Positions 1 through 8,817 of a DNA stretch of 64,000 nt are shown here, in pieces. The notes beneath the pieces are model-generated. The model was not told the DNA's origin. It made no database searches and saw only the letters and a program-made list of their open reading frames with translations. Source of the stretch: Dehalococcoidales bacterium (GTDB lineage: Bacteria > Chloroflexota > Dehalococcoidia > Dehalococcoidales > RBG-16-60-22); assembly GCA_002688435.1 (NCBI GenBank), contig NZCW01000030.1:1-64000 (forward strand). Reading direction: 5' to 3'. Every line of letters starts with the position of its first letter. The stretch's first letter is position 1. The position numbers and the translations under genes are program-made.

Positions 1-16
1 AAAGGAGGTGAGGTAG

Positions 17-1081
17 ATAAATAACCCCATCAACCCAAGAAGAGTTAGCAAACCAGTTCAAGTTGGCCGTGTTACGGTTGGCGGCAGTGCCCCGGTGGTG
101 GTGCAGTCAATGACCAAAACCGACACTCGTGATGTTATGTCAACCATCCGACAAATCAGAGAACTTGAAGAGTGTGACTGTGAAATTGTTAGAATTGCCG
201 TGCCGGATGCGGAAGCAGCTCACGCCATCCCGGCTATCAAAAAAGGCACTTCCGTACCCCTGATTGCCGATATTCACTTTGACTACCGCCTGGCTTTGAC
301 GGCGCTGGAAGCCGGCGCGGACGGACTACGCCTCAATCCGGGTAATATCAGCGAATCGGAAAAGGTCAGGGCGGTGGCGCGGGTGGCCAAAGAAAGAGGG
401 GTGCCCATCCGCATCGGATTGAACGCCGGTAGCCTGCCCAAAACGAGCAACCCTGAATTGAGTATCGCCGAACGGATGGTGGCGGCTGCTTTGGAACAGA
501 TAAAGTCGCTGGAAAGCCTTGACTTTGACCTGATTAAAGTCTCACTCAAGGCCTTTGATGTACCGACGACGATTGAGGCCTACCGGAGTATTGCCGGGAA
601 GATACCCTATCCCCTGCACTTGGGTATCACCGAGGCGGGCGTGCCCCGGAAAGGCGCTATTCGCAGCGCGGTGGGTATCGGCACCCTGCTCTATATGGGT
701 ATCGGCGACACCGTCCGGGTCTCGCTGACCGCTCATCCCCGCGAAGAGGTGGTGGCCGGCTATGAAATTTTGAAAAGCCTGGGCCTACGCCAGTACGGGC
801 CAGTGTTGGTAAGCTGCCCTTCTTGTGGTCGGGCGGAGGTTGATATTGTAAAATTAGCTGAAGACGTGGAAGAAAAGTTATCAAAAATTGATAAGCCGAT
901 AAAGGTGGTGGTGATGGGTTGCGAGGTTAATGGCCCCGGTGAGGCGAAAGACGCCGACGTGGGTATCGCCTGCGGCAAAGGAAGAGGTGTTATCTTTAAG
1001 AAGGGGGAAAAGGTGGAGACGGTGGAAGAAAAAGATTTTATTAGTGCGCTGATGAGGGAAGTGGAGAGGATGATAAGGTAA
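17..1081 (+). CDS. ispG: 4-hydroxy-3-methylbut-2-enyl diphosphate synthase (IspG/GcpE); start probably upstream of the listed GTG, at ATA 17
   Basis: Protein has VVVQSMTKTDTRD, ADIHFDYRLAL, LRLNPGN and the C-terminal SCPSCGR...GCEVNGPGEAKDADVG Fe-S region. In-frame codons 17-94 (..PRRVSKPVQVGRVTVGGSAP) match the conserved IspG N-terminus; in-frame stop TAG at 14-16. Confidence 0.95.
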   Translation: MNNPINPRRVSKPVQVGRVTVGGSAPVVVQSMTKTDTRDVMSTIRQIRELEECDCEIVRIAVPDAEAAHAIPAIKKGTSVPLIADIHFDYRLALTALEAGADGLRLNPGNISESEKVRAVARVAKERGVPIRIGLNAGSLPKTSNPELSIAERMVAAALEQIKSLESLDFDLIKVSLKAFDVPTTIEAYRSIAGKIPYPLHLGITEAGVPRKGAIRSAVGIGTLLYMGIGDTVRVSLTAHPREEVVAGYEILKSLGLRQYGPVLVSCPSCGRAEVDIVKLAEDVEEKLSKIDKPIKVVVMGCEVNGPGEAKDADVGIACGKGRGVIFKKGEKVETVEEKDFISALMREVERMIR

Positions 1082-1190
1082 GGAGAGCCGAAGAGAGATG
1101 AAACCTCTCTTACCTAATATTCCCTCTTCCTCTTAGTAAGGGGAAGAGGGATATAAGTGGGGATATGGTTTCCCCATAAACCTGAATAAG
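1082..1190. repeat. dispersed intergenic hairpin repeat, copy A
   Basis: GGAGAGCCGAAGAGAGATGAAACCTCTC...CCCTCTTCCTCTTAGTAAGGGGAAGAGGG... Confidence 0.6.
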
Positions 1191-1203
1191 AATGGAGTGA
1201 AAA

Positions 1204-2901
1204 GTGCGCATTTCGGAACTATTCGGTAAGACGCAGCGGGAAATACCAGCGGAGGCGGACACTGCCAGCCATCAGTTATTACTGAGGACCGGAATGGTGA
1301 GCCAGGTAGCGGCTGGGGTCTATGCCTACCAGCCGATGGGCTGGCGGGTGCTCCGTAAAATAGAGAGTATCATCCGCGACGAGATGGACAAAGCCGGTGG
1401 GCAGGAACTGAGCATGCCGGTACTCCAGCCTCTAGGCTTGTGGCAAGAGACAAAACGTGATCAGGCTTTCGGTAAGGGGCTGTTTACTCTGGCCGACCGT
1501 CGGCAACGCCCACTGGTGCTGGGACCGACCCATGAAGAGGTCATCACCCGGATGGTTAGCCGCAACGTGCAGAGCTACCGTGACCTGCCCAAGCTGCTTT
1601 ACCAGATACAGGTTAAGTTCCGCGACGAGCCTCGTCCCAAAGGTGGGCTGATGAGAGTCCGGGAGTTCAGCATGAAAGACCTCTATAGTTTTGATATCGA
1701 TGAAGCCGGACTGGACCAGAGCTATCAAGAGATGCTCCGGGCTTATCAGAATATTTATGACCGTTGTGGTCTGCCCACTCTACTGGTGGAGGCGGACAGC
1801 GGAGCTATTGGGGGCAAGGACTCCCACGAGTTTATGGTTATTGCCCAAAGTGGGGAGGAGGAGGTGGTTTACTGCGATAGCTGTAAGTATGCGGCTAACG
1901 TGGAGAAGGCCGAGAGTGCTAAGGAAAAAATAAAAGCGGAAAAACCCCTGCCGATTGAAGAAGTGGCTACGCCGGGAGTGACGACGATCGAGGACTTGGC
2001 CGCTTTTCTCGAAGTGCCCCAAAGCTACACCATGAAAACACTGTTCTATATCGCCGACGGCGAGCTTGTCTTTGTCGTTATCCGGGGCGACCTCGAGGTG
2101 AACGAGGTCAAGCTGAAGAACGTTCTCCATTGCTATGAGCTCCGTCTGGCCAATGAAGATGAAGTAACGGAAAAGGGTATTGTCGCCGGTTCGGCCTCGC
2201 CGGTAGGCGTCCGTGGAGTCAAAGTGGTGGCGGACGACTCAGTGACGCCGGGAATGAACTTTGTCGCCGGGGGTAATAAGCCGGATACCCATATCAAAAA
2301 CATTAACTACGATAGGGATTTCCAGGCGGATATGGTGGTGGATATCGCCTTGGTCCGTGCTGGGGAAGGATGCCCCCACTGTGAAGGTAAGCTGTCCGTT
2401 GCACATGGGATTGAGGTGGGGCATATCTTTAAGCTGGGTACTTTTTTCAGCGAAACGCTGGACGCTTTTTTCATTGACGAAAAGGGCGTGTCTCGCCCCA
2501 TTGTTATGGGCTGTTACGGTATCGGTCTCGGCCGGCTACTGGCGGCGACTATCGAGCAGAACCATGACGATAAGGGCGTTATCTGGCCGCGGCCGATTGC
2601 CCCATACCAGATATATCTCTGCCCGCTGTATCGGGAGGACACGAAAGTAGCGGAAATCGCCGAAAAGCTGTACGACGAACTTGAGGCGGCGGGTTTGGAG
2701 GTGCTTTTCGACGACCGTGTGGAGTCTCCCGGAGTAAAATTCAATGACGCTGACCTGCTGGGGATACCAGTGCGGGTGGCCGTCAGCCCGCGTACTTTGG
2801 AGAAGGACAGCGTGGAGATGAAGAAACGCGCTGGGAAAGATGCCGAACTGGTGCCACTGATAGGGGCTTCCACCAGTCTTAAAGAGATTGTAGAAAGTTG
2901 A
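1204..2901 (+). CDS. proS: prolyl-tRNA synthetase
   Basis: Class II aaRS motifs (GPTHEEVIT, FRDEPRPKGGLMRVREF, GCYGIGLGRL) with the bacterial YbaK-like insertion. Confidence 0.97.
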   Translation: MRISELFGKTQREIPAEADTASHQLLLRTGMVSQVAAGVYAYQPMGWRVLRKIESIIRDEMDKAGGQELSMPVLQPLGLWQETKRDQAFGKGLFTLADRRQRPLVLGPTHEEVITRMVSRNVQSYRDLPKLLYQIQVKFRDEPRPKGGLMRVREFSMKDLYSFDIDEAGLDQSYQEMLRAYQNIYDRCGLPTLLVEADSGAIGGKDSHEFMVIAQSGEEEVVYCDSCKYAANVEKAESAKEKIKAEKPLPIEEVATPGVTTIEDLAAFLEVPQSYTMKTLFYIADGELVFVVIRGDLEVNEVKLKNVLHCYELRLANEDEVTEKGIVAGSASPVGVRGVKVVADDSVTPGMNFVAGGNKPDTHIKNINYDRDFQADMVVDIALVRAGEGCPHCEGKLSVAHGIEVGHIFKLGTFFSETLDAFFIDEKGVSRPIVMGCYGIGLGRLLAATIEQNHDDKGVIWPRPIAPYQIYLCPLYREDTKVAEIAEKLYDELEAAGLEVLFDDRVESPGVKFNDADLLGIPVRVAVSPRTLEKDSVEMKKRAGKDAELVPLIGASTSLKEIVES

Positions 2902-2914
2902 CATAATATAGTTA

Positions 2915-3658
2915 GTGGAGAACAAAGAAGTGAAAGAAGCGCGGCGTAGCTCGGACAAGCGAGCGCTAATCGACCTTATTTTCGATTCCCTGCATCTTAT
3001 TGTCCTGCACTACGGGATATGGTTTGGCGAGACGGAGCGTCGGCTGGGACTGAAAAAAGCTATAGAGGTGGACGATGTGGTGTGGGAGAGGGTGCTGTCG
3101 ATTATGTTGGAACGGATTGCTCGGCGGTGCAAGGTGCCCACCGAAGATGGTGTTCTGGAATTCTTCGCTGGGATGGATAAAGAAGGGCTGTCCGCGTTGC
3201 TGGTCGACATGGGCAAGAACTGGCTGGCCAGTGACGGGGTCTGGTTTCAAGCGGTGGAGAAGGATGGGATGGAGGGTGCTAGACAGATAAACGATGTCTG
3301 CTGGGCCCGGTTTTCCTATATAGAGGCCAAAAGAATCATGAAGCGGCTTGACCTGCCGGAGAGTGGCGGTCTGACGGCACTGAAAAAAGCATTAAAATAC
3401 CGTCAGTATGCGCTGGTTAACCGGCAGGAAATTGTTGATGCGGCTGATAACAGGATTATCTTCCGGATGAACGAGTGCCGTGTGCAGCAGGCGAGAAAGA
3501 GGGCCGGCCTTCCCGACTATCCCTGTAAATCAGTCGGCGTGGTGGAATATACCCGGTTTACCGAAGGTATTGACCCACGCATCAAGACGGCCTGTCTCGG
3601 CTGTCCACCGGACCCGCATCCGGCGGAGTGGTACTGCGCTTGGGAATTTATACTTTGA
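2915..3658 (+). CDS. conserved hypothetical protein, DUF6125-like, with Cys-rich C-terminus
   Basis: 247-aa ORF right after proS; C-terminal CLGCPPDPHPAEWYCAWEF. Family name from recall. Confidence 0.7.
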   Translation: MENKEVKEARRSSDKRALIDLIFDSLHLIVLHYGIWFGETERRLGLKKAIEVDDVVWERVLSIMLERIARRCKVPTEDGVLEFFAGMDKEGLSALLVDMGKNWLASDGVWFQAVEKDGMEGARQINDVCWARFSYIEAKRIMKRLDLPESGGLTALKKALKYRQYALVNRQEIVDAADNRIIFRMNECRVQQARKRAGLPDYPCKSVGVVEYTRFTEGIDPRIKTACLGCPPDPHPAEWYCAWEFIL

Positions 3659-3669
3659 GGTCTGGTCGG

Positions 3670-6075
3670 CTAGGCGCGCAGGGTGGTGCCGAGTTGATGA
3701 GATAACCTACCCAAGATTTTCTGCTGGACCTTGTTGGTCTCTTCGTCGGTCAGGGTATGGGTAGGCGACCGGTAAGTAATCCGGTAGGCTAAGGACTTCT
3801 TGCCCGGCGGGACCTGTCCACCGGAGTAGATATCGAATATGGCCACCCGGTGCACTAATGGAAAGCCCTGGATAATATCTGTGACCCGCTGGTGGCTTAC
3901 CTTGGCGTCAACTATCAAGGCGATGTCTCTCACCGTGGTCGGGAAGCGCGGTATTGGCTGGAACATCTTGTGCTTAATGGCGAAGGGTAAAAGGGCGGCC
4001 ACATCGATTTCGAAGAGGTAAGCTGTGTCGGTAATATCGAAAGCCTCGGTGACTTCCGGGTGTAGCTCTCCGACAACCCCTAGTTTACTGTCGCTGACCA
4101 CTATCACCGCCTGTTTTACCGGATGCAGACTTTCGTCATTGCCTGGTGTAAAGTTGGCTTCAACACTTAGCTGGTCGAGAAGGCCTTCCACTACTCCCTT
4201 GGCGTCAAAAAAGTCCAGCCCGCCACCGTCGCCATGCCACGATAGCTTATTTCTGGCCCCGCTCATCAAGCCACACAGTACTTCCGGTTCCTCAGGTAGG
4301 TCCTTCTGTCGAGGTAAGTATGTCTTGTCCAGTTCGAAGAGCCGGATGCCGCCGTCTTCGTGTCTCCGGTTGGCCGCCAAGGCGGCCAACAGATTGGGGC
4401 GGAGGTTGGGGCGGAGGTATTCCTGATTAGCGGTCATCGGGTTGAACAGACGGATGGGCATTGGTTCGGTGGCCTGAGTTTTAGGCCTTAGTTTGTTTAA
4501 CATCTCTAGGCTGGTTAGCGAATAGGTAATCACCTCATGAAAACCGTAGCCGACCAGGCGGTCTCTAATTTTCCGTTTCAAACCGATGATGAGGTCTGGA
4601 TTTTGTGAGGGTAGCGACCGGCTGAGCATGGTGGTCGGTATCTTATCGTAGCCGATGACGCGGGCTACTTCCTCGATAAGGTCAACCGCCTGGGAGATGT
4701 CACTTCGCCAGTAGGGGGCGGTAACCATGAATTCAGTGGTTGAGGCGGCTGGTTTACAATCAAAACCCAGCGCAGTCAGCGTGCCAGCTATCTGGTCTGG
4801 GCGGAACTCAGTACCTAGAAATCGTTTTACTTTATCGGTCTGGAAGTGGATGGGTTGGTGGTCTTGCCGGCCGGGATAAACATCGGCGATACCCCGGGCG
4901 GCTTGGCCACCGCTCAGCTGAAGCATCAGCTGGGTCGCCCGTTTAATCGCCGGTACGGCCAGCTCGGGGCGGATGCCCCGCTCAAACCGCATACAGGCTT
5001 CGCTGGGTAAAGCTAGGTACTGGCCGGTGTAGTGGATGCTGGCCGGGTTGAAGTTAGCCGCTTCCAGCAGTATCGAGGTCGTCTCCCCGGTAACTTCACT
5101 GTTGGTCCCACCCATTACTCCGGCGATAGCTACCGCTCGCTCTGCGTCGGCAATAACCAGCATGTTGTCGGTAAGGGTCCTTTTCACTCCATCTAGGGAA
5201 GTGATGATTTCACTGGCGGTCGCCCGGCGGACGATAATCTTTTTACCTTTAATTTTCTCGTAGTCAAAAGCATGCAATGGCTGCCCTAGTTCCAGCATGA
5301 CATAGTTAGTGACGTCAACGATGTTGTTAATCGGGCGCATGCCGCTGGCCAATAGTCTCTGCTGCAGCCAAGAGGGGGACTCGGCTATCCTAGTACCGGT
5401 GATTAAAGTGGCGCAATACCGATGGCACAGGTCGGGGTCGGCAATCTCCACCGCTATTTGTCGGTCGATGCCGGGCTCTGTTTCCTTATAGCTGATCTCG
5501 GGGAAGCGTAGGCTCTGGCCGGTCAGGGCGGCCATCTCTCTGGCGATGCCGATGACCGAAAGGCAGTCGGGGCGGTTGGGTGTGACGTCCGAGTCAAGAA
5601 TAATATCGCCTAGGTAGTCGGCCATCGGTGTGCCCACCGGCGCCTCGGGCGGCAGGACCATGATACCTTCGTGGCTGTCCGAGATGCCCAGCTCCTTTTC
5701 CGAGCAGATCATGCCACTGGACGCGACGCCACGAATCTTGGCCGTTTTCAGACGGGATCGCTGGCCGGTGTGGCCGTCTATCAACTCGGCACCAACGAAA
5801 GCGAAAGCTATCTTGTCACCCACGGTGAGGTTCGGGGCGCCGCAGACTACGGTCAGCGGCTCGGTGCCTACATCTACCGTAGGTAGGTGAAGGCGGTCAG
5901 CGTTGGGGTGAGGGTTAACGGCTGTTATCCGGCCGATAACAACATTCGTCCAGCGGCCACCGATGACCTGTGCTTCCTTGGTCTCGATGCCGGCCATGGT
6001 TAGCCGTTCCGCCAGCTCAGTCGGGGGTAGAGTGACGTCGATATATTCTTTTAACCACTTAAGAGGAACTTTCAT
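3670..6075 (-). CDS. pheT: phenylalanyl-tRNA synthetase beta subunit
   Basis: MKVPLKWLKEYIDV N-terminus, tRNA-binding, B3/B4, B5 and C-terminal FDX-ACB domains. Confidence 0.97.
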   Translation of the reverse strand: MKVPLKWLKEYIDVTLPPTELAERLTMAGIETKEAQVIGGRWTNVVIGRITAVNPHPNADRLHLPTVDVGTEPLTVVCGAPNLTVGDKIAFAFVGAELIDGHTGQRSRLKTAKIRGVASSGMICSEKELGISDSHEGIMVLPPEAPVGTPMADYLGDIILDSDVTPNRPDCLSVIGIAREMAALTGQSLRFPEISYKETEPGIDRQIAVEIADPDLCHRYCATLITGTRIAESPSWLQQRLLASGMRPINNIVDVTNYVMLELGQPLHAFDYEKIKGKKIIVRRATASEIITSLDGVKRTLTDNMLVIADAERAVAIAGVMGGTNSEVTGETTSILLEAANFNPASIHYTGQYLALPSEACMRFERGIRPELAVPAIKRATQLMLQLSGGQAARGIADVYPGRQDHQPIHFQTDKVKRFLGTEFRPDQIAGTLTALGFDCKPAASTTEFMVTAPYWRSDISQAVDLIEEVARVIGYDKIPTTMLSRSLPSQNPDLIIGLKRKIRDRLVGYGFHEVITYSLTSLEMLNKLRPKTQATEPMPIRLFNPMTANQEYLRPNLRPNLLAALAANRRHEDGGIRLFELDKTYLPRQKDLPEEPEVLCGLMSGARNKLSWHGDGGGLDFFDAKGVVEGLLDQLSVEANFTPGNDESLHPVKQAVIVVSDSKLGVVGELHPEVTEAFDITDTAYLFEIDVAALLPFAIKHKMFQPIPRFPTTVRDIALIVDAKVSHQRVTDIIQGFPLVHRVAIFDIYSGGQVPPGKKSLAYRITYRSPTHTLTDEETNKVQQKILGRLSHQLGTTLRA

Positions 6076-7110
6076 CTAAAATTGCCTTAAAAATCTGAGG
6101 TCGTTGCCGTAAAACAGACGGATATCGTCAATCCCGTAGCGGAGCATAGGCAGACGTTCAATCCCGATGCCGAAGGCAAAACCGGAATAAACTTCCGGGT
6201 CAATACCGCCGAGCTGAAACACCCGGGGATGGGTCATACCCGCGCCCAGTATTTCAATCCAACCGCTGTGGCCGCAGAGACGGCAGCCTTGGCCGTTACA
6301 GACTAGGCAGCCGATGGCCATCTCAACACCGGGCTCAACAAAGGGGAAGTAGTCACAGCGGAAACGTACCCGTCTCTCCTCGCCGAAGAAGCGGCGGGCA
6401 AACTCGTAAAGCGTCCCTTTAAGGTCGGCCATGGTGATACCCTTATCCACCACCTGTCCGTCAATCTGGTGAAACATGGGGATGTGGGTAGCGTCGCTGG
6501 CTTCGTAGCGGTAGACCTTACCCGGCGCCATCACCCTTATCGGCGGTGCTATTCTCTCGATGGTCCGGGCGGATACCGAGGTGGTGTGGGTGCGGAGTAA
6601 CCTCGGCTTCTCTCCGCGGTTCGTCTCTACCCAACAGGTGGACATGGTATCGCGGGCCGGGTGCTCTTCTGGGATGTTCAGGGCTTCAAAATTATAATAG
6701 TCCCACTCCACGTCCGGTCCCTCGACAATCTGGAAGCCCATGTCGGCAAAGATATCGCAGATTTCATTGAAGGTCTGGGTAATCGGGTGTAAACGACCGG
6801 TCGGTACCGGCCAACCCGGCAGGGTAATGTCAATGATTTCTTCTTTAGCGTGTGATGCCAGCTGTGCTTTGCGGAGAGCCTGCTCTTTTTGCCGTCGGCT
6901 ATCTTCCAGGTCGGCCTTGACTTGGTTTGCCCGAGCGCCGGCGGTTTTCCTTTCTTCTAGGGGCAGTGACGCCAGTCTACGCAACATGGTGGTCAGGGTA
7001 CTTTTTTTACCCATATATTGGATGCGCCAAGGCTCCAACTGCTTGATATGGTTGATGTCTGTCAATTCCTGAAGCGCTTTTAGTTTTAGTTCTTCAAGCT
7101 GCTTTAACAT
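6076..7110 (-). CDS. pheS: phenylalanyl-tRNA synthetase alpha subunit
   Basis: [40 protein letters not shown] motifs; abuts pheT. Confidence 0.97.
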   Translation of the reverse strand: MLKQLEELKLKALQELTDINHIKQLEPWRIQYMGKKSTLTTMLRRLASLPLEERKTAGARANQVKADLEDSRRQKEQALRKAQLASHAKEEIIDITLPGWPVPTGRLHPITQTFNEICDIFADMGFQIVEGPDVEWDYYNFEALNIPEEHPARDTMSTCWVETNRGEKPRLLRTHTTSVSARTIERIAPPIRVMAPGKVYRYEASDATHIPMFHQIDGQVVDKGITMADLKGTLYEFARRFFGEERRVRFRCDYFPFVEPGVEMAIGCLVCNGQGCRLCGHSGWIEILGAGMTHPRVFQLGGIDPEVYSGFAFGIGIERLPMLRYGIDDIRLFYGNDLRFLRQF

Positions 7111-7189
7111 GGCTGTCTTGAATTATAAGCTATTAGCCACGAAGGGGTCAAGAAATAAGACCGTTTGATGACCTGTTTCCCTATAGGTT

Positions 7190-7250
7190 TTATGAGGTGA
7201 CCTCACTCCATCAGCCCCTCTCTCCTTTGATAAGGAGAAGAGAAAAATTA
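7190..7250. repeat. dispersed intergenic hairpin repeat, copy B
   Basis: GAGGTGACCTCACTCCATCAGCCCCTCTCTCCTTTGATAAGGAGAAGAG. Confidence 0.5.
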
Positions 7251-7344
7251 TGGAAAGAAGGGCTGGCGCTCCTCTGAGGCACCCCGCATTATTAAATCAG
7301 GGCAAGGAGAATTAAAACACCATTCGTATTACTGAATTCGAAGT

Positions 7345-7432
7345 CGGGAGAGCCAAAGAGAGGCGGAGCCTCTTTTATAGATTAACTTCTCCTTTGCCTT
7401 CTCAAAGGGAAGAGGATAAAAGAGGATGGGGT
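7345..7432. repeat. dispersed intergenic hairpin repeat, copy C
   Basis: GGGAGAGCCAAAGAGAGGCGGAGCCTCTTTTATAGATTAACTTCTCCTTTGCCTTCTCAAAGGGAAGAGGATAAAAGAGGATGGGGTTACC; shares its 5' end with copy A. Confidence 0.6.
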
Positions 7433-7550
7433 TACCAAGTAAATAGCTAAAGGAGGATAGGGTTAAAATAGTACCGTATCTTGTTTTGGGTCGGGTTTGA
7501 GCGTTCTCTCTAGTAGCTGTGGTTATCAGATAAGTGAAAACTTCTTTGTC

Positions 7551-7910
7551 TTAGGACCAGGCTTTTCCCCGGCTGGTGTTTATCAGGTTGGCCAGTGCCT
7601 CCGGTTCCCGGACGGCCATATCGGCGAGTATCTTACGGTTTATTTCCACGCCGGACTTTTTCAGATTACTCATAAACTCGCCATATTTGAGGCCCTGTGC
7701 CCGGCTGGCGGCGTTAATTCGCAGAATCCACAATCGGCGCATATCGCCTTTGCGCTCACGGCGGTGACGGTAAGCATAGCTCAACGATTTGAGCATGGAC
7801 TCGTTAGCCCGGCGGAAGAGGGAATGCTTGGAGGCTCTATGGCCCCTGGTCAGGGCTAACACTTTTTTATGTCGGCGGTGAGTAGTGGTACCTCTCTTGA
7901 CTCGTGGCAA
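7551..7910 (-). CDS. rplT: 50S ribosomal protein L20
   Basis: [18 protein letters not shown]...[11 protein letters not shown]. Confidence 0.98.
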   Translation of the reverse strand: MPRVKRGTTTHRRHKKVLALTRGHRASKHSLFRRANESMLKSLSYAYRHRRERKGDMRRLWILRINAASRAQGLKYGEFMSNLKKSGVEINRKILADMAVREPEALANLINTSRGKAWS

Positions 7911-7928
7911 AGTATTGACTCCTCTGGT

Positions 7929-8132
7929 CTAGCTAATTCCGTGAGGGATAAGCCTTTTTATCCTAACACGGTCCGCCGGATGAAGCGCTACTTTCTCATC
8001 GAAAAGGCGCTTGACCCGCTTGGCTTTACGGCGGCGCAGGTGACTTTTCGGTCCCTTGACCCGCAAAATTTTACCACTTCCGGTAATATGGAAACGTCTC
8101 TGTGCCCCTTTATGAGTTTTAATTTTCGGCAT
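7929..8132 (-). CDS. rpmI: 50S ribosomal protein L35
   Basis: MPKIKTHKGAQRRFHITGSGKI...; overlaps infC 3' end by 14 nt. Confidence 0.97.
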   Translation of the reverse strand: MPKIKTHKGAQRRFHITGSGKILRVKGPKSHLRRRKAKRVKRLFDEKVALHPADRVRIKRLIPHGIS

Positions 8133-8715
8133 CCCGGGCTTCCTTTACTTCTTCTTTAGCTTTTTTCTTGGTTTCTTCTTTTATATCTTCGCTGGGGTTG
8201 CTTTTCGTCGTGGCTGGGACTAGGATGATATTCATCCGTTTCCCTTCCAGCACTGCCTGCCTTTCCAAGATGGCGGCTGTTCCTAAAGATTCCACCATCC
8301 TCTGGAGTAATTTATAGCCCAGCTCTGGGTGGGTGATTTCACGGCCCCGGAACATTATGGTTACCTTGACCTTAGCCCCATTCCCGAGTAGTTTTCGGGT
8401 ATTTCTCGCCTTGGCTCCGAAATCATGATCACCAATTTTGGGTCGCAGGCGTACTTCTCTCAGTAGTGAGGCCTTCTGGCCTTTCTTCATTTCCTGTTCT
8501 TTTTTGGCCTGCTGGTATTTGAATCTGCCGTAGTCGAGAAGCCGGCACACCGGTGGTTCGGCGTTAGGCGCAACTTCAACCAGGTCAAGGCTATACTTTC
8601 TCGCCGTTTCCTGCGCCTGAAATAAAGGCATAATCCCCAACTGCTCACCCTTTTCCCCCACCAGCCTGACCTCTCGAACTCTTATCATGTGATTGACGCG
8701 TAGTCGTTTAATTAT
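8119..8715 (-). CDS. infC: translation initiation factor IF-3; likely non-canonical start AUA (8715) or AUU (8712)
   Basis: KRLRVNHMIRVREVRLVGEKGEQLGIM is the canonical IF3 N-terminus; GGAGGAGGT lies 10-13 nt upstream of ATA ATT, so the longer computed ORF (to 8757) would start upstream of the SD. Confidence 0.93.
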   Translation of the reverse strand: MIKRLRVNHMIRVREVRLVGEKGEQLGIMPLFQAQETARKYSLDLVEVAPNAEPPVCRLLDYGRFKYQQAKKEQEMKKGQKASLLREVRLRPKIGDHDFGAKARNTRKLLGNGAKVKVTIMFRGREITHPELGYKLLQRMVESLGTAAILERQAVLEGKRMNIILVPATTKSNPSEDIKEETKKKAKEEVKEARDAEN

Positions 8716-8817
8716 GTCCCCGTTTACCTCCTCCAAGCATAAATGCCCTACGAGCAAAAACTATACCATTTTCTCGCCGACTAATCAAATCAAGGGAATT
8801 TGGTCTGTTTGAAGATA

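Noticed and set aside
95-1081. ispG start at GTG 95 as given by the ORF track
   Set aside because: Would delete the conserved IspG N-terminal motif that is encoded in frame upstream.
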